Source: Conidiobolus incongruus B7586 | Taxonomy: Eukaryota > Entomophthoromycota > Entomophthoromycetes > Entomophthorales > Conidiobolaceae | Reading direction: 5' to 3' | NCBI GenBank assembly: GCA_000697335.1 | Contig: JNEM01015436.1 | Location: forward strand, 1-44,290 | DNA length: 44,290 bases | In this document: one piece after another, positions 35,031 to 44,290 of the stretch | How the letters are laid out: the number at the start of each line of letters is the position of its first letter | How positions within the stretch are numbered: position 1 is the first letter of the stretch | Notes under the pieces: model-generated | Databases searched by the model: none | Told to the model about the DNA's origin: nothing | The model's input: only the letters and a program-made list of their open reading frames with translations | Position numbers and translations under genes: made by a program

Positions 35031-36466
35031 GTTTTATTTTGGTATTTTTTAATAATTCACAATAACCATCATATAATATAAAAATATTTCTTTAATTATG
35101 ATTTTTTAAAATTGGTTACTAATTGATTTGGTTTTTGGATTTCACTACAAATATAATCTTAATATATAAATTTTCATATAGATTTTTAATTTTACTCTAA
35201 CAGCAAGATCACTTTTATATTATATTTTATTTAATATTTGTTTTATAGCTTATTATATCTAACTAATGTTAAAAATTATATATTTATATATAAACATTTC
35301 TCAATTTTTTTACGAATATTCATATTATTACAACAGTATATATATAAAGCAACAATTGCAACAATATATACTATATTTTTTATGAAAATATAGTACAAAA
35401 TTAACATAAAATATCAATTTCTTATATTGATTACAATAGTGTAAATTTATTATTAATAAAAAATATAAGGTTTTCAACTTATATTTTTCATTTATTCATA
35501 ATATATTTAAATTCCCATTAAATATTTAAATATATTAGAATTTGAATTATCCAGTCACTTAAAAATACGACCTCAACTTGATTCTATTTTATTAAATATC
35601 TAAATTTATATATGCAAAAAAATTATGATAGATTTATCTCAATATAATACATTTTTGATAAACTGAATAAACTTAATGAATTTCTTTTGAAAAAAAATTT
35701 CTAACAATATAATCTTAGATAGTTTTATATAATAATATTATAAATTTAAATCAAAAATAAATATCTTTTAATCAAAGTATAAAAAAAATTTTATTAAATA
35801 TATTAATGCACATTGTTTATTAGTTATAATTATAAAGCAATAAAACAAAATTTAGAATAAGAAATTAGTAAAACAACTAATATAATTTTTAAAAAATTTT
35901 AAAGTTAAATTATTTATTCAATTTTTAAATTTTTTAATAATATATTACATATAGAAAATCAATTAATTTCAATTAGCATAATCTAATAGAATTTTAAATA
36001 ATAAATAAAAATCTTATAATATTACTCTAAAATATCTAATTTTTATAAATATACTGAAAAAAAACAAGTTTTGAATAATTAAAATGAAAATCTATTAATA
36101 TATAATTAATTTACTATTAATAGGGTTATTAAACTTTTGAAATATTTTAATATTTTAAATTATTTGATTAATAAATGTTATTAAGTTTTTGGTTGAAACT
36201 ATTGTTATTATATGTACATATATATATATATATATATCTTATTTAAATCAGTATATTCATTAGTATTTAATAAAAATTAAATAATAAATTGCTTTGATTA
36301 ATGTATATATAATAATTTAATATAATATAAATTACAAAACTAATTGTTATCACTTTTAATAAGTTAATTGGAAAAAAGATATATATCATATAGGTATTAT
36401 AATATTAAATATATATTATTACTAAATTAAAAAAAATTTCAAATAATTAATATATTAGTGCAGAAA
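35031..36466. other. A/T-rich spacer
   Basis: No gene. A TA run at about 36,218-36,237 is the only repeat. Confidence 0.5.
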
Positions 36467-37208
36467 TTAAGTAATAGCACAATTTTAAAATTAAAATTAA
36501 ACAAATAAATTAATAAATAATATATAAAATTTAATGAATAATATAAAATTAATAGCCTCTTTTATTATTAATAACTCTTTTCTATACCTTTAGACCTTAA
36601 TAAGTTTAGTTTAGCTATAGCTACTCTAGTTTTCTTTTAGGCTTCTGTTAAATTATAAGGTATCTATTTTGCATTTTTATTAATTAATCTAAGTTTAAAC
36701 TTAAGTAAATATAACATGCTTGTATAATTAATATTAAATTGCTTTGATAGTTCTCTAGCAGAAATAAAAGGGTATTTCTTAATATATTTTTTTACTTTAT
36801 TGGTAAGTGAAAGAGTGACAGTAGAAATTAGTCTTCTAGATTTTAGTAAATTTTGAATAGTGTCCCTTCTAGCTTTAAAATCATGAATCTAGTGATATAT
36901 GGTAGTTTTAGATAAAACACTATCTCCATAAGCTGTTTGCAAGTTTTGGATGATTTTAGAGGGTTTATGGTTAAGTTTTAAAGATACAAAAATAAAAGCC
37001 TTTTGATAATCACAATCTAGTTTAAGCATGATTAAATTTAAGTGTAAATTTTAAAATCAAAATATTTTAATAAAAAAAATAATTAAAATTGAATATATAT
37101 ATATAGTTTGAAAATATTTATTTTCCTATATATTTTATATATATATAATCTTTCAAAACATATAATATGTTTGAAAGATCAGAAATTAAAAAATTTGCCA
37201 TTTCTTAA
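36467..37208 (-). mobile_element. Internally deleted Tc1/mariner derivative with both terminal repeats
   Basis: 742 bp. The left end TTAAGTAATAGC (36,467) and the right end, read on the minus strand, TTAAGAAATGGC (37,208) begin an imperfect terminal inverted repeat of about 26 bases; the TA inside TTAAG is the likely target duplication. Minus-strand frame from the ATG at 37,029: MLKLDCDYQKAFIFVSLK, KPSKIIQNLQTAYGDS, a helix-turn-helix word (LSKTTIYH), RDTIQNLLKSRR, then a second helix-turn-helix (ARELSKQFNINYTSML) and the linker NLTEA. Stops occur at the Trp of Y-x-W-I, the Trp of K-W-I-P and the Gln of T-E-A-Q-K. The catalytic part found in the 1.3-kb copies is gone: the sequence jumps from the AIAKLNLL region to the 3' untranslated part. 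It is the least A/T-shifted copy. Confidence 0.82.
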
Positions 37209-37491
37209 TTTCCATACTAATAATATTTTCACTTAAAAAATATGAACTAATTAATATAGTTGATATTTACATATTATTTGTTATAACACCCTTTCATATA
37301 TTTGATTTATAACTAAATTATTATTATTATTAAATTAGATTGAGATAACATTAATGAGTATATTTAATATAAGAGAATAGTTCATATTACTTTGAATGAC
37401 TAAAATCTTAAAAGTAAGTGTATCAGTTTATAGGAATTTGAAGGTTAAAGAATAAAAAAATTTATTCAATAATCAAAGGGAGAAAGAAAGC

Positions 37492-38142
37492 TTAGCAGTG
37501 GTAGTTCATACCGAACATGGGGGATGAAGGAGCGCAGGCATAGTTGGTGCAGCCAGCGTAGTTCATGGTGGGGTGGATGTTGCATTGAGCCCAGTTGGTG
37601 AAGGGAGCCCAGGTACCGAAGGGGTTGACGTTGAACATACCAGTGTTAGCCCAGGCACCGAAGTTGATGTTTTCGTATTGGTTCTGGAGGATTTGTTGGC
37701 AGACCAATTGGGAGAGTTGAGTCAATTCAATAATTTGGCGCATGTTGTCGGTGATTTGACGAGGGTTGCATTGGTTCTTGCATTGGTTGAGGAGTTGGCG
37801 AATTTGGTGCTTGATCTGAGCCAATTGGACCAAACGTTGGACGGATTGTTCAACCTTTTGGCGGAGCATTGGGTTTTGGACCATGTTGCACATAGCGAGC
37901 TTCTGCTGAATGAGCTGTTGGATCATTTGCTTGCAGACTTGCTTCTGTTGTTCAATTTGGCAAGCAACTTGTTGGAGGTACATGGGGTTGGGCATCTGGC
38001 ATTGTTGGAGAGCAATTTGTTGGCACTGAAGGGCAACTTGTTGGCACATGTTCAAGGTTTGTTGAACTTGTTGCTGAATCATGGGGTTCTGGGTGGGGCA
38101 AACTTGTTGACCGAAGATGGGAGAAGAGATGTTGGAGTACAT
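37492..38142 (-). CDS. Gln/Met/Cys-rich protein with four NP-headed repeats
   Basis: A single-exon protein of 216 aa; family not recognised. There is no signal peptide or membrane segment. Residues 19-155 are Gln-rich amphipathic helix with four units beginning Asn-Pro at 19, 52, 90 and 126, the first three being Asn-Pro-Met (spacing 33, 38 and 36 residues), each followed by Q/L-rich, coiled-coil-like sequence. Residues 156-216 are a Gly/Asn/Phe/Trp-rich tail (FGAWANTGMF, NPFGTWAPFTNW) ending in MNYHC. Fourteen cysteines are spread throughout. Composition and repeats suggest a self-assembling, possibly disulfide-linked structural protein; this is inference. Its codon use and G/C content stand out sharply from the flanks, suggesting strong expression. 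The start is the first ATG; a TATAAAT word (minus strand, 38,208-38,214) lies about 66 bases before it. A long open frame on the opposite strand is a by-product of this composition. Confidence 0.8.
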   Translation of the reverse strand: MYSNISSPIFGQQVCPTQNPMIQQQVQQTLNMCQQVALQCQQIALQQCQMPNPMYLQQVACQIEQQKQVCKQMIQQLIQQKLAMCNMVQNPMLRQKVEQSVQRLVQLAQIKHQIRQLLNQCKNQCNPRQITDNMRQIIELTQLSQLVCQQILQNQYENINFGAWANTGMFNVNPFGTWAPFTNWAQCNIHPTMNYAGCTNYACAPSSPMFGMNYHC

Positions 38143-40395
38143 TGTTGCTTGATTGACTTGTTAGATAACTAGATATCTGATATTGTATCATTGATTTTCA
38201 GAGTTGAAATTTATATTGAAAACTTCTTGGTGGCTTAAATGAATGACGTAGTCTGTCAAATTGAATTAGTCTTGACAATTACTAAATTTAGAGGTTCACA
38301 ACAGAATTCAAAGGAACAAATGTGGGTTTAATTGATTTCAGGGATTAGTTCAAGTTGGATATTAACAAACGATTAACAACTAAATTCATTGAAAATTTCT
38401 TATTTTGATTGGATTACTTTATAATATCAGATTCAATTTTATTTTTCATTTGATTAAATTATATAGATAATATTTTATGAATTCCAAAATGTGAACTGTG
38501 TTTTTTGAGATTGTCTTAATGTTTCTCAATTTAGTAAAAATATCACATATTTTAACAAATGAATAGAGTGTGATATATAGACTATATATAGAAATGCTTT
38601 GATAGTTGACAAAATATTATAATAAATATTAAATCATACTCAAATGTAAATATCAACTTTCAAGGGGCAAGTAAAAAATGATATTTATCTAATTCTAAAT
38701 TCTTAAGCTTGGATATTATTACGATATAAACATCGAATGATATTTATTAATTCAAATCATCTAGCTGGTATTTAATCATATAAGTTTAAATAATATATAA
38801 AAATTCTATCCTATGGTGTTAATTATTATTAGCTGGTCTAAAAGCTATATATACTGACAACAACTAACACTATTTTGTTGAAGCGACCAACCTATTCGAT
38901 TAAATCTAATCACATACTCCTCCAATAATATTATAAACAATGACTATCATGTTTTCAGTTTAAGCCACCTTCTCATTATCATATTTTAATTTAAACATTT
39001 CATTTTGAATTTATAATCGAAAAATTGATATTTATTCATATGAATTTGAGTTTAGCTTTAATTTTAGCATCCAATATAATTAAAATTATTAAAGTGTTAA
39101 AAAGTAATTTATGAATAATAAACACAATAATTTCTGTAAAATTGAATAAAAGCTATAATATAATGTAGATAACAAGAAACAAATCATGATTTAAAAGTTA
39201 ATCACAAACATTATATAATCAATAATATATCTTAAACAACTATCATCTTATTTAAATCACCTAAGTTTGTATTTAAGACGATATTATGACGATGTAGAAA
39301 TAATATTTCATCAAAGTTACATTAACAAGGATTATCTTATTAAATATTAATATAATATAATTTTATCCTAATTTAGTTAAATATAAACGTTACATTTTAT
39401 ATTCTATATCGTTCTCCAAGTTCACATATTTGAGGTTATATTATTATTTTAAAAATGAATTTGATACTAAAACCCTATATAATAATTCAATAAATTATAA
39501 CTATTTAGTGACTATTTTATTATATCTTTTCTATTGAAATTTTCTTGTTTTTAATTAATGTGTTATTAATTATAACTATCAAGACTATTTTTTTAAATTT
39601 CTTTGTTAAAAATTTTATTATTTTAATATATAATAGTAATTTATTATATTTGAGAAAAAAGATATAAAAGTATGAAATAAAAAAGCGAGAGCAAGTTAGT
39701 CAAAATTGAATTTTTAAAATATATAATAAAGTGGATTATTAAATTCAATAATTACAATTATATATATTTAACAAATCAATTTTTTCTGTATAAAATTACT
39801 CAATAAATTATAATATATCATTATCAATCAAAATATATAAAATATTTGAAATATTTGATATAAATGTAATTCAAAAACCTAGTGGATAAAATGCAAATAT
39901 TACCTTGTTTAAATTACTATCAAAATAATTAATGATATTTTGTTTAATATATTATCATTACAATCAACACTATCTAAACAAAATTAAAGTTGAATTTTAT
40001 TAATTTTTTCAATTATTATCAAATGTCATTATAATAAATCAACTAATTATATCTAAAACTTTTTTATTGAACTTGATTAATTCTTGAGCTATATTTAGTA
40101 ATATATTTATTTGATATCGATAATGAATTAAATTCAACAATTATCAAAGTTCTAATATTTTTAAATTACCCAAATCTGAAAATGTGTATATTAAACAGTT
40201 TTAACTAAACAATAGAACAAATTCATAACTCCTCTTTATTCATATTTATTATTATTTAACTAGGAAAACTAATTTTTTAGTCTAAATTATCATTATTATA
40301 TCCTTTAAATATATTTATTCAATATTAATAAAATTATGTATGATAAAATGATATTTCAGAAATTGTTTCAATTTTATTACCTTGAATTTGAAATA
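38143..40395. other. A/T-rich spacer
   Basis: No gene I can support. It holds the upstream region of the Gln/Met/Cys-rich gene at its left edge. Confidence 0.5.
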
Positions 40396-41670
40396 ATGGG
40401 AAATTTTTTAATTTCCAATTTTTCAAACATATTATTAGTTTGAAATAAATAAATATATACAAAGTTAATAGGAAATTATATATTTTTAATATATATATAT
40501 ATATAAATTAGTTTTTTTGATTAAAAAATTAATTTTTTAAAATTGGTTGTTTAATTTAATCATGCTTAAACCAAATAATAATCATCAAAAGTTTTTTATT
40601 TTGGTATCAGTAAAATTTAACCATAAACCTTCTAAAATTATTTAAAATTTACAAGTAGCTTTTAATAATAAAGTATTATTTAAATCAACAATTTATTACT
40701 AAATAAATTACTTTAAAGCTAAAAGAGAAATTATTCAAAACCTGTTAAAATCTAGAAGATTAACTTTAACTATTATTCTTTCAATTATAAATAAAGTGAA
40801 AAAATATATTGAAAAGCACCTTTTTATTTTAGTTAGAGAATTATCTAAGCACTTTAATATTAGTTTTACAAGTATTTTATATATTTTAAAGTTTAAACTA
40901 AAATTAATAAATAAAAATATAAAATAGATACCTTATAATTTAACTAAAGCTTAAAAAAAGCTAGAGTAGCTATTGTTAAACAAAACCTATTGAAATATTA
41001 CTAGAAGCTTAAACTTTTACAACAAATAATTATAATTAATAAATCTTAAATCTTTATATATAATCTTTTACCAAAACACAAATCAAAATGCTAGATTAAG
41101 TTAAATCAACCCCCTCTACAAATCCCTTTAAATAAACATTTTGTTAATAAGTGAATGTTAATTATTATAATAAATTATAATAGTATATGCTATTCTTATT
41201 TAGTTTTTAAAAGAAAATCAATTAATAATAAATTATATATTGTTTTTTTAAATAAAAGTATTTCTAATTAGTGTTCTCAATATAATTTGAGAAAACCTAT
41301 TATTTTACATGATAATTGCAAAATACATAAATCTAAAGCTGTAAAAAACTTTCTAATTAAAAATAACTGGAAAAAACTACCACATCTTGTATATTCCTTT
41401 GATTATAACCTATGTAATTATAATTGCTTTAGGCAATTAAAAAACCAGCTTACAAGAAAGAAAATTTCTATAGGAAAATTTAATTGGTTTGTGAAACATT
41501 AAATTTTAGTCTTTAATAAAAAGAATTGTTTTTTAAGTGTTAGAAGTTTACTAAAAGTATAGTAAAAAGTTATTAATAATAAAAGAAACTATTAAATTTA
41601 TATTATATATTTATTTTTATATATCATATATTCAAATGTTTATTTATTTTTAATTGCAAAAAATCCCCAT
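40396..41670 (+). mobile_element. Tc1/mariner-type DNA transposon, copy 2, near full length, inactive
   Basis: 1,275 bp flanked by TA (40,394-40,395 and 41,671-41,672). The left end ATGGGAAATTTTTTAATTT and the right end, reversed, ATGGGGATTTTTTGCAATT form the terminal inverted repeat. Coding direction is plus. The N-terminal part shows KPSKIIQNLQVAF-like and RELSKHFNISFTSI words. The first catalytic block is degraded to INKS, a stop and I. From 41,287 a 71-codon open stretch reads IILHDNCKIHKSKAVKNFL, NNWKKLPHLVYSFDYN and FRQLKNQL, the mariner C-terminal catalytic region. The HDN Asp is kept, but the third catalytic acidic residue, expected 35 residues on (S-D-Y-H-L-F in active relatives), is Asn here. 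Multiple stops and at least one frameshift make it non-functional. Confidence 0.88.
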
Positions 41671-41672
41671 TA

Positions 41673-42690
41673 TTAAAAATGCAGAGTAATATCATATTTA
41701 TTAAAGTAAAAATCTTATGATTTTAGTACATATTAACAATATATATAGTAATATACAATATTACAGAATATTAATAACAAGATAAAAAATCTAAAATAAT
41801 AAAAAAGTATATTAATTAGTACTTTATTAAATTATTATTACTGTAACATTATTAGAATATCTAAGACTACCATGGTGTATTCATAGAATTATAACATTCC
41901 TAATTAATCATTTATACCATTTTACTAGGAAAGTGAATGAGAATCTATAATTTAAAAATCAATTTTGATTTATATTAATGAATAATATTTATTCTCATTG
42001 TTAATCTCGAAATAAGAATATTGAATAAAAAATTAATAAGGAATTATCTAGTATAAGTATAAAATTAATTAAAAATTTTATAAAATTTAAATATAAAATT
42101 ATTAAAAGATAATTTTTATAAAGTTTTAAAGAAAAAAATATATTAATCCTATTTATCATTAAAAAAAATTTTTTAAACATGTATAAAATATCGTTAATTT
42201 TATATATTTACAAAATTTCAATTCAAAAATGAAAAGTTCTAAATATTATGAGAATTAATTGTGTATAGTAAATATTTCATTAATATAAATCAAGCCTTAA
42301 TTAAACATGATTTAATATTTGATCAATTTTGAAATGATTTTACATATTCACTTTATGAATGTTGTTTAATAGATAGTCATATTATGCCATAATCCTTAAT
42401 TTCAACTCTAAAAAATCTAAATCGTCGCAATAGGTTGGTTAAACAATATCAAATTTGTTAAAAGCATAAGAACCGTGAGTGTTTGCAAATCGGATGAGCT
42501 AGATATTAATGCTATCAGAAAATCACAGTACATCATATAAAACATAATAAAAAACTGACCAATATAGATATTATAGGAAGCAATAATCTATTCACATAAT
42601 ATTTTTCACCTAATTGTTAAATAATGAGTCCTATTAAAATTATCTTGTAAGTGTTTTATGTGTGGAATTTTAAAGATAATCAATTTATGC
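41673..42690. other. A/T-rich spacer
   Basis: No gene. An uninterrupted TA run at about 42,697-42,712 sits some 60 bases before the next start codon and may serve as its TATA region. Confidence 0.5.
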
Positions 42691-42769
42691 TCTAAATATA
42701 TATATATATATATTCTTGACATTCCGTATGAAATGTAATCAAGTTATTATTTTCAATTATAGTTCAATC

Positions 42770-43306
42770 ATGAAAGTTTTCACTATTGCTACTTTAATTT
42801 CTGCTATCATTGCTTTTGATCATGGTATTTACCGCAGAGATGATACTAAAGCTGCTTCTGCTGCCCCATCTGAAGCTCCTCAACCTGCTGATCAACCTAT
42901 TCCTATGTTCCCTAACATTCCCAAGGATGGCTCTCAACCCGCAGCATTCAAGATCACTAATGCTGGTGGTAAGGGAGCAGAAGCTCCCCAAGCTCCTAAT
43001 GCCAACCCAATGCTTACTTCCATGGCTCCTGGACAAGATAATGTTAAACAAATGAATGCTATTCGTGCTGCCTTAGCTGCTGCCCAGAATGCTCAAATGC
43101 AAACTCCTGCATCTCCACCTGCTCAACCTCAGCCTCAAGCTACAGGTCAACAATCAGGTGAAAAGGAAGATCGCTTTGGTTACTGGCCATATGGTCCTGG
43201 TCCATACCCATTCAATCCTTATGGTACTTACTGGCCATATGCTCCCAACATTTACCAGCCTTTCGGCCCATACTTTCCATTTGGACCATATCGCTCATAC
43301 ATTTAA
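42770..43306 (+). CDS. Secreted cysteine-free Ala/Pro/Gln-rich protein with Tyr/Pro/Phe/Gly tail
   Basis: 178 aa, single exon; family not recognised. The start is the ATG at 42770, directly before a signal peptide (MKVFTIATLISAIIA). A dibasic YRR at 21-23 could be a Kex2-type processing site leaving a mature chain from about residue 24. Residues 28-130 are low-complexity Ala/Pro/Gln/Asn-rich, including a possible helix (MNAIRAALAAAQNAQM, 95-110). Residues 135-178 are a tandem aromatic tail built of YWPYGP, NPYGTYWPYAP, QPFGPYFPFGPY units. There is no cysteine and no C-terminal hydrophobic anchor, so it is probably released or held in the cell wall by its tail. A coating or adhesive role is a guess from composition. 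Confidence 0.8.
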   Translation: MKVFTIATLISAIIAFDHGIYRRDDTKAASAAPSEAPQPADQPIPMFPNIPKDGSQPAAFKITNAGGKGAEAPQAPNANPMLTSMAPGQDNVKQMNAIRAALAAAQNAQMQTPASPPAQPQPQATGQQSGEKEDRFGYWPYGPGPYPFNPYGTYWPYAPNIYQPFGPYFPFGPYRSYI

Positions 43307-44156
43307 TAATTTAGTGAACTAAACTGAATATTAATCAATGAATAAATTATTTAAATTTTATCTTACGAAGTGATGTATAAAATTCTACTTAGATATATAT
43401 ATATATATGAATAATGTTAAGTATGTAATTTCAATTTACCAATATATTAATAATTAGTTAGTATAATTTAATAATTTTTATCCATACTAACAAATCCAAA
43501 AAAATATTAATCAAATTTGATAATTTGATCAAATTCAATAAAAGGGAATACTATTTTGAAATCAAATTTATAATACAATTAAATAATTTTATTTTTTTTT
43601 CACTTGAAAATTTTGTATTTTTTTTCCTCCCACAAATTTATATTCTTTAGTTGTACAAAATCAAATTATATTAATAGCTATATTTATGAATGATTACAAA
43701 TTAATTTCAAAATCTTATTAAATATGATAAATTTTGTTTTTCAATTATCAAAATTAACAATTGTGATATTATGTGATTAGATTATTTGGATAATTAATAT
43801 TATTTCTTCAAATATATTTGATTCGAATTAATTCTACAACTGGAATATAATTATATATATAATCGTTCATTGCATTTAATTGATGACATTGAAAATATTA
43901 TACAATATTTAATAATTTTGTCGATTTGGTAATTTATTATTTGTATTAAAAAGTGTTATGTATTATCTATCTATTTTTATATATTTAGTATTGATTATAA
44001 TTTTATTCCAATTCATTTCATTTAATCAAATAATAAATTTAATTTATATTACATTCAACTAATGATTATTATCAAAAATTCTAATATAAAAATCTTTAAT
44101 TATTTCTCATTGGTTGATAATCCCAATTATATAAATGAATTATATTAATATAAAGA
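43307..44156. other. A/T-rich spacer
   Basis: Nothing supportable. Confidence 0.5.
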
Positions 44157-44290
44157 TTAAGTAATGGTAAAATTTTAAAATCAAAAATAATAGAATTATT
44201 AATATATAGTTTAAAAAAGTAATACAGAATATAAAGTTAATATCTTTTTTAAATATTAATAATTTTTTACCATATTTTTAATAAATTTCT
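44157..44290 (-). mobile_element. Tc1/mariner-type element, copy 4, 3' end only, cut by the window edge
   Basis: TTAAGTAATGGTAAAATTTT at 44,157 matches the terminal repeat at 36,467 (TTAAGTAATAGC). Read on the minus strand, the following sequence aligns with the 3' untranslated part of the copies at 36.5 and 40.4 kb (GGTAAAAAATTATTAA against the AGTAAAAAGTTATTAA word). The rest lies outside the window. Confidence 0.7.

Noticed and set aside
36467-37029. A variant genetic code in which TAA/TAG mean Gln, suggested by in-frame stops in the mariner copies.
   Set aside because: Host genes end in TAA or TGA at homologous positions and use CAA/CAG for Gln. Two of the three shared stops stand where Trp, not Gln, is expected.
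37573-38172. A 199-codon open frame on the plus strand opposite the Gln/Met/Cys-rich gene.
   Set aside because: It is the antisense of Gln- and Leu-rich codons (CAA/CAG become TTG/CTG). It has no motif, while the minus strand has ordered repeats and a TATA word.
42716-42769. A longer N-terminus for the secreted protein at 42,770.
   Set aside because: The frame opens at a TTG, and the added residues would bury the signal peptide. The ATG at 42,770 gives a clean one.

Overview
The window looks like nuclear DNA of an AT-rich eukaryote, most likely an early-diverging (zygomycete-grade) fungus. An Entomophthoromycotina lineage such as Conidiobolus is my best guess, at moderate confidence. The reasons are: spliced genes with very short introns (about 45-60 nt, GTA donors, mostly TAG acceptors); a PHO88/SND3-type protein, a family best known from fungi; secreted and GPI-type surface proteins; a P450 cluster; and extremely AT-rich spacers between codon-rich gene islands. 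Intact genes end in TAA or TGA, so the standard code applies. I saw no rRNA, tRNA or CRISPR.

Layout. 1-1.67 kb is AT-rich desert with a possible mariner fossil. 1.67-4.94 kb holds a Cys-rich, probably GPI-anchored surface protein and a decayed tandem paralogue. 5.8-7.4 kb holds a decayed membrane-protein gene, a 114-bp foldback and a short Cys-containing ORF. 7.7-31.5 kb is a cytochrome P450 cluster of four apparently complete nine-exon genes (two on the minus strand, two on the plus strand) and one 5'-proximal pseudogene between the pairs. Spacers in this stretch contain a probable fossil exon of an FG-GAP (integrin-alpha-like) gene, two related fossils of an unknown small secreted-type protein, and a mariner copy just downstream of the P450 pseudogene. 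32.6-35.0 kb carries SEC62 and SND3/PHO88 on the same strand, less than 1 kb apart; both act in SRP-independent targeting or translocation at the ER. 36.4-38.2 kb has an internally deleted mariner with both ends, then a Gln/Met/Cys-rich protein with four NP-headed repeats. 40.4-41.7 kb is a near full-length decayed mariner. 42.77-43.3 kb is a secreted, cysteine-free protein with an Ala/Pro/Gln middle and a Tyr/Pro/Phe/Gly tail. The last 134 bases are the end of a fourth mariner copy.

How the parts relate. The P450s are microsomal monooxygenases with identical intron positions. Three of them share a TATA box and a CCAAATTTGG-type element at nearly the same distance from the start codon. The coding and intron sequences of the two minus-strand genes and the first plus-strand gene are mosaics, which suggests gene conversion. 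The mariner copies share stop codons at positions where Trp or Gln is expected, which is consistent with CpA-directed (RIP-like) mutation. Nothing here amounts to a demonstrated new system. The most novel coding material is the NP-repeat protein and the cysteine-free secreted protein; the most testable regulatory signal is the shared P450 promoter module.
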